The notes under the pieces: generated by a model
What the model saw: only the letters and a program-made list of their open reading frames with translations
What the model was told of the DNA's origin: nothing
The model's database searches: none
From: Pseudomonadota bacterium
GTDB lineage: Bacteria > Pseudomonadota > Gammaproteobacteria > Burkholderiales > SHXO01
DNA: 7,671 nucleotides
NCBI GenBank assembly: GCA_023430065.1
Contig: JAEZCG010000091.1
Location: forward strand, 1-7,671
Reading direction: 5' to 3'
In this document: piece by piece, positions 5,675 to 7,671 of the stretch
Numbering within the stretch: the first letter of the stretch is position 1
Layout of the letters: the number at the start of each line of letters is the position of its first letter
Position numbers and translations under genes: made by a program

Positions 5675-6730
5675 CTACTGCTTCAACAACCCCAGACGCT
5701 TGAGGAAGGCGACCTGCGAGTCGTACACCTTCTGCGCCATGGCGCTGCGGGCAGCATACTCCTTCCACACCTCGCGCGCGACCTCGCGGAAGCGCTGCCG
5801 CTCCGCGGGCGAGAGGTCGATCGGCTCGAATCCGTTGTCGGCGGCCGCCACCGCGATGGTCGTGTCGGCGAGGTAGTTGCGCTGGATCATCGCGGTCGCG
5901 AATTCGTGCGCGGCCGCTTCCACGACCGCCTTGAGATCGGCCGGGAGCGCGTCCCACTTCGCCTTGTTGATGGCGAGGTCCGCCATCGGCATCGAGTGGA
6001 AGCCGGGATAGTTCGGATACTTCGCCAGCTTGTGGTAGCCGAGTTCGTCGTTCATCGACAAGGTGCCCCAGTCGCTCGCGTCCACCACCCCGCGCTCCAA
6101 CGCGGTGTACACCTCGCTTCCCGGCAACTGCACCGGCGCCGCCCCCATCCGGCTGAAGATCTCGCCGCTCATGCCCTGCGGCGCCCGGATCTTCACGCCC
6201 TTGAAGTCGGCCAGCGTGCGCAATGGCTTCTTCGACACCAGGGACTCGACGCCGTACCACACCCCACCCACGTAGTGCACACCATAGTTGTCATACAGTT
6301 CCCGGGCCAGTTCCTTGCCACCGCCATACTCCATCCACATCTGCATCTGATAGGGACTGTCGAACGCACCCTGGGGATCGCCCAGCAGTGCGAACGCCGC
6401 GTCCTTGCCGGTGAAGTAGGCCGAACCGCTATGCTGGCCGTCGAGCACGCCGGCGGCGACGGCATCCAGGCTTTCGGGGGCAGCGACCACGGTGTTGATC
6501 GCCAGCGCCTCGATCGTCAGTCTCCCGCCGGACAGCGTCTCGACGCGCTGCGCGAACTGCTCGAAGAGCTGCTGCGGCAGCGTCCCGCTCTGCCACAGCG
6601 ATTGCACCTTCCACTGCACGGCGGCCTGGCTGGCGCTCCCCTGTGCCGTCGCGGTCTGTTCACGCTTCTGGCAGGCCGGCAACAACAATGCGGCACACAG
6701 CAGCGCGATGATGCTCGCTGAAACTTTCAT
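5675..6730 (-). CDS. dctP: TRAP transporter substrate-binding protein DctP, TakP-like, with lipoprotein-type signal
   Basis: 351 residues. The N-terminus MKVSASIIALLCAALLLPAC has a short basic start, a hydrophobic core and a lipobox-like LPAC with Cys20, so the mature protein may be membrane-anchored and not freely periplasmic. After a linker rich in Gln, Ala and Ser, the DctP fold begins near residue 40 (WKVQSLWQSG). Family features are QRVETLSGGRLTIEAL (61-76), a FKGVKIRAPQGMSGEIFSRMG block (176-196) whose Arg182 matches the conserved carboxylate-binding Arg, GSEVYTALERGVVDASDW (204-221) and INKAKWDALPADLKAVVE (254-271). The pattern is closest to the TakP (2-oxo acid) branch as I recall it, suggesting a carboxylate or oxo-acid ligand. 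The start ATG at 6728-6730 has GAGGAA 5 bases upstream. The 41-base gap after the oxygenase gene holds a small GCCGG/CCGGC stem (6748-6763). The gene lies second in the leftward operon. Confidence 0.93.
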   Translation of the reverse strand: MKVSASIIALLCAALLLPACQKREQTATAQGSASQAAVQWKVQSLWQSGTLPQQLFEQFAQRVETLSGGRLTIEALAINTVVAAPESLDAVAAGVLDGQHSGSAYFTGKDAAFALLGDPQGAFDSPYQMQMWMEYGGGKELARELYDNYGVHYVGGVWYGVESLVSKKPLRTLADFKGVKIRAPQGMSGEIFSRMGAAPVQLPGSEVYTALERGVVDASDWGTLSMNDELGYHKLAKYPNYPGFHSMPMADLAINKAKWDALPADLKAVVEAAAHEFATAMIQRNYLADTTIAVAAADNGFEPIDLSPAERQRFREVAREVWKEYAARSAMAQKVYDSQVAFLKRLGLLKQ

Positions 6731-6771
6731 CGTCTTCCTCGTTCCGGGCCGGTCTGCGCCGGCTGCGCGAC

Positions 6772-7638
6772 CTACTGCGGACCCTTGTCGGTCCCGCGAT
6801 ACAGGATGCGCGCCGCGGCATCGGTCACCTGCGCGTGCACCGCCATCGCTTCCGGATCCATGTCCGCCTTCGGTCTCGGCTCCATGTCGAAGTGATGGTA
6901 GTCGTCGACGCCGCGCACCAGCATGGCGCTGTCGCGTGGACCCGCCAGCTGCTTGAGATAGGTCGGGATGTAGCGCACGGCAAAGCCGATGCGACGCACG
7001 TCCGAGCTGTTCGGCTCCGACCCGTGCACGATGCGCACGTGGTGCAGCGAGAACTCGCCCGGCTGCAGCACGATGTCCACCACGCGCGACTCGTCGACCT
7101 CCACCTGCACCTCCTGCCCGCGGGTGAGCAGGTTGTTGGCGGCGAACGTGTCCTTGTGCGGCAGCTGCTCCAGAAGGTGCGTGCCGGGGTCGACCCGCAT
7201 GCAGCCGTTCTCGCGGGTACTGGGCGACAGCGCCACCCAGGCGGTGATCACGTCGGGATGGCTCAGCCCCCAGTAGGTCGAGTCCTGGTGCCACGAGATG
7301 TAGCCGGAATCGCGCGCGTCCTTGACGAACAGGCTGCTGCTCCAGCACAGCAGGTTCGGGCCGAGTACGTCCTCGACCGCATCGAGAATCACCGGGTGGC
7401 GGATGAGCTCGTCGGCCCAGGCCAGTGCCAGATGCGGTTTGTTGCGCAGGCCGGTCTTCATGACCGAGGTGCCCAGCTTCCGCTCCAGGTCCTCGAGCTT
7501 ACCGCGGTAGCGGCCGGCCTCCTCGGCGCTCATCGCACGCACCGGGAAGTGGTATCCGTTGCGCGCATAGGTCTCCACCTGCGCCTTCGTGAGAACCTTG
7601 GTGGGCCGCTCCGTCGCTGTCGGACTGATCGTTTCCAT
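6772..7638 (-). CDS. Phytanoyl-CoA dioxygenase family protein (Fe(II)/2-oxoglutarate oxygenase)
   Basis: 288 residues, full length for the PhyH superfamily, whose members hydroxylate substrates using O2 and 2-oxoglutarate with release of succinate and CO2. The iron facial triad is visible: His117 and Asp119 in WHQDSTYWG, and distal His205 in HHVRIVHGSEPNSSDVRR. Arg216, 11 residues after the distal His, is positioned to bind the 2-oxoglutarate carboxylate. ENGCMRVDPGTH (143-154) is the usual loop after the core strand, with Gly152 and His154 near the double-stranded helix. No signal peptide, so cytoplasmic. Start ATG at 7636-7638; AGGAG lies about 11 bases upstream, rather far. Family members act on many small molecules (ectoine, phosphonates, acyl-CoA), so the substrate is open. 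It heads the visible leftward operon, and any promoter is outside the window. Confidence 0.92.
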   Translation of the reverse strand: METISPTATERPTKVLTKAQVETYARNGYHFPVRAMSAEEAGRYRGKLEDLERKLGTSVMKTGLRNKPHLALAWADELIRHPVILDAVEDVLGPNLLCWSSSLFVKDARDSGYISWHQDSTYWGLSHPDVITAWVALSPSTRENGCMRVDPGTHLLEQLPHKDTFAANNLLTRGQEVQVEVDESRVVDIVLQPGEFSLHHVRIVHGSEPNSSDVRRIGFAVRYIPTYLKQLAGPRDSAMLVRGVDDYHHFDMEPRPKADMDPEAMAVHAQVTDAAARILYRGTDKGPQ

Positions 7639-7671
7639 GTGCTGCCGTGCTCCTCTTGTTGAAGAGCGCGC

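Noticed and set aside
6731..7348. Extension of the dctP reading frame upstream into the oxygenase gene
   Set aside because: The extension lies within the PhyH coding region in another frame. The internal ATG at 6730 has a good ribosome site and is followed at once by a signal peptide.
6835..7662. 275-residue + strand open frame opposite the oxygenase gene
   Set aside because: His/Val/Arg-rich antisense frame without motifs; the - strand shows the complete iron-binding triad.
1..7671. Mobile element, CRISPR array, tRNA/rRNA or phage genes
   Set aside because: No transposase motif, regularly spaced repeats, attachment site or structural RNA was seen on either strand.

Overview
The window is about two-thirds G+C, nearly fully coding, with strong third-position GC bias and gene families typical of a soil or water Proteobacterium. 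TRAP and branched-chain-type ABC uptake genes next to single oxidoreductases point to a betaproteobacterium, probably Burkholderiales. That placement is inferred from style and gene content, not from a marker gene. No mobile element, tRNA, rRNA or CRISPR array was seen.

Layout. On the + strand, bases 1-317 are the tail of a periplasmic substrate-binding protein of a branched-chain amino acid-type ABC transporter. It is followed by a small type II dehydroquinase (AroQ)-like enzyme (403-849). From the right edge back to 846, seven genes run on the - strand in this transcriptional order: a phytanoyl-CoA dioxygenase-family Fe(II)/2-oxoglutarate oxygenase (6772-7638); the TRAP binding protein dctP (5675-6730); the TRAP small permease dctQ (4993-5490); the TRAP large permease dctM (3669-4982); a zinc alcohol dehydrogenase (2469-3572); a DUF3592-like membrane protein (1686-2462); and a short-chain dehydrogenase/reductase (SDR, 846-1634). 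The two strands meet tail to tail at 846-849, where one CTAG supplies both stop codons.

How the genes may work together. The leftward set looks like one catabolic unit. A complete TRAP system imports an organic anion, the oxygenase may hydroxylate a substrate, and the two dehydrogenases may oxidise the resulting alcohols. The substrate cannot be read from the sequence. The binding protein resembles the 2-oxo-acid (TakP-like) TRAP branch, which fits a carboxylate ligand.

Regulation. Two non-coding elements divide the unit. A symmetric intrinsic terminator-like hairpin (5517-5539) lies between dctP and dctQM and could keep binding protein in excess over permease. A CGCAAAG-type imperfect palindrome (3590-3652) lies between dctM and the alcohol dehydrogenase.

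Most worth checking. Two enzymes at the left end have non-canonical active sites. The AroQ-like protein has Gln where type II dehydroquinases have a substrate-binding His. The SDR has Tyr-Ile-Ala-Gly-Ser where YxxxK is expected. Together they suggest an uncommon carbocyclic or hydroxy-acid pathway, but nothing here proves a new system.
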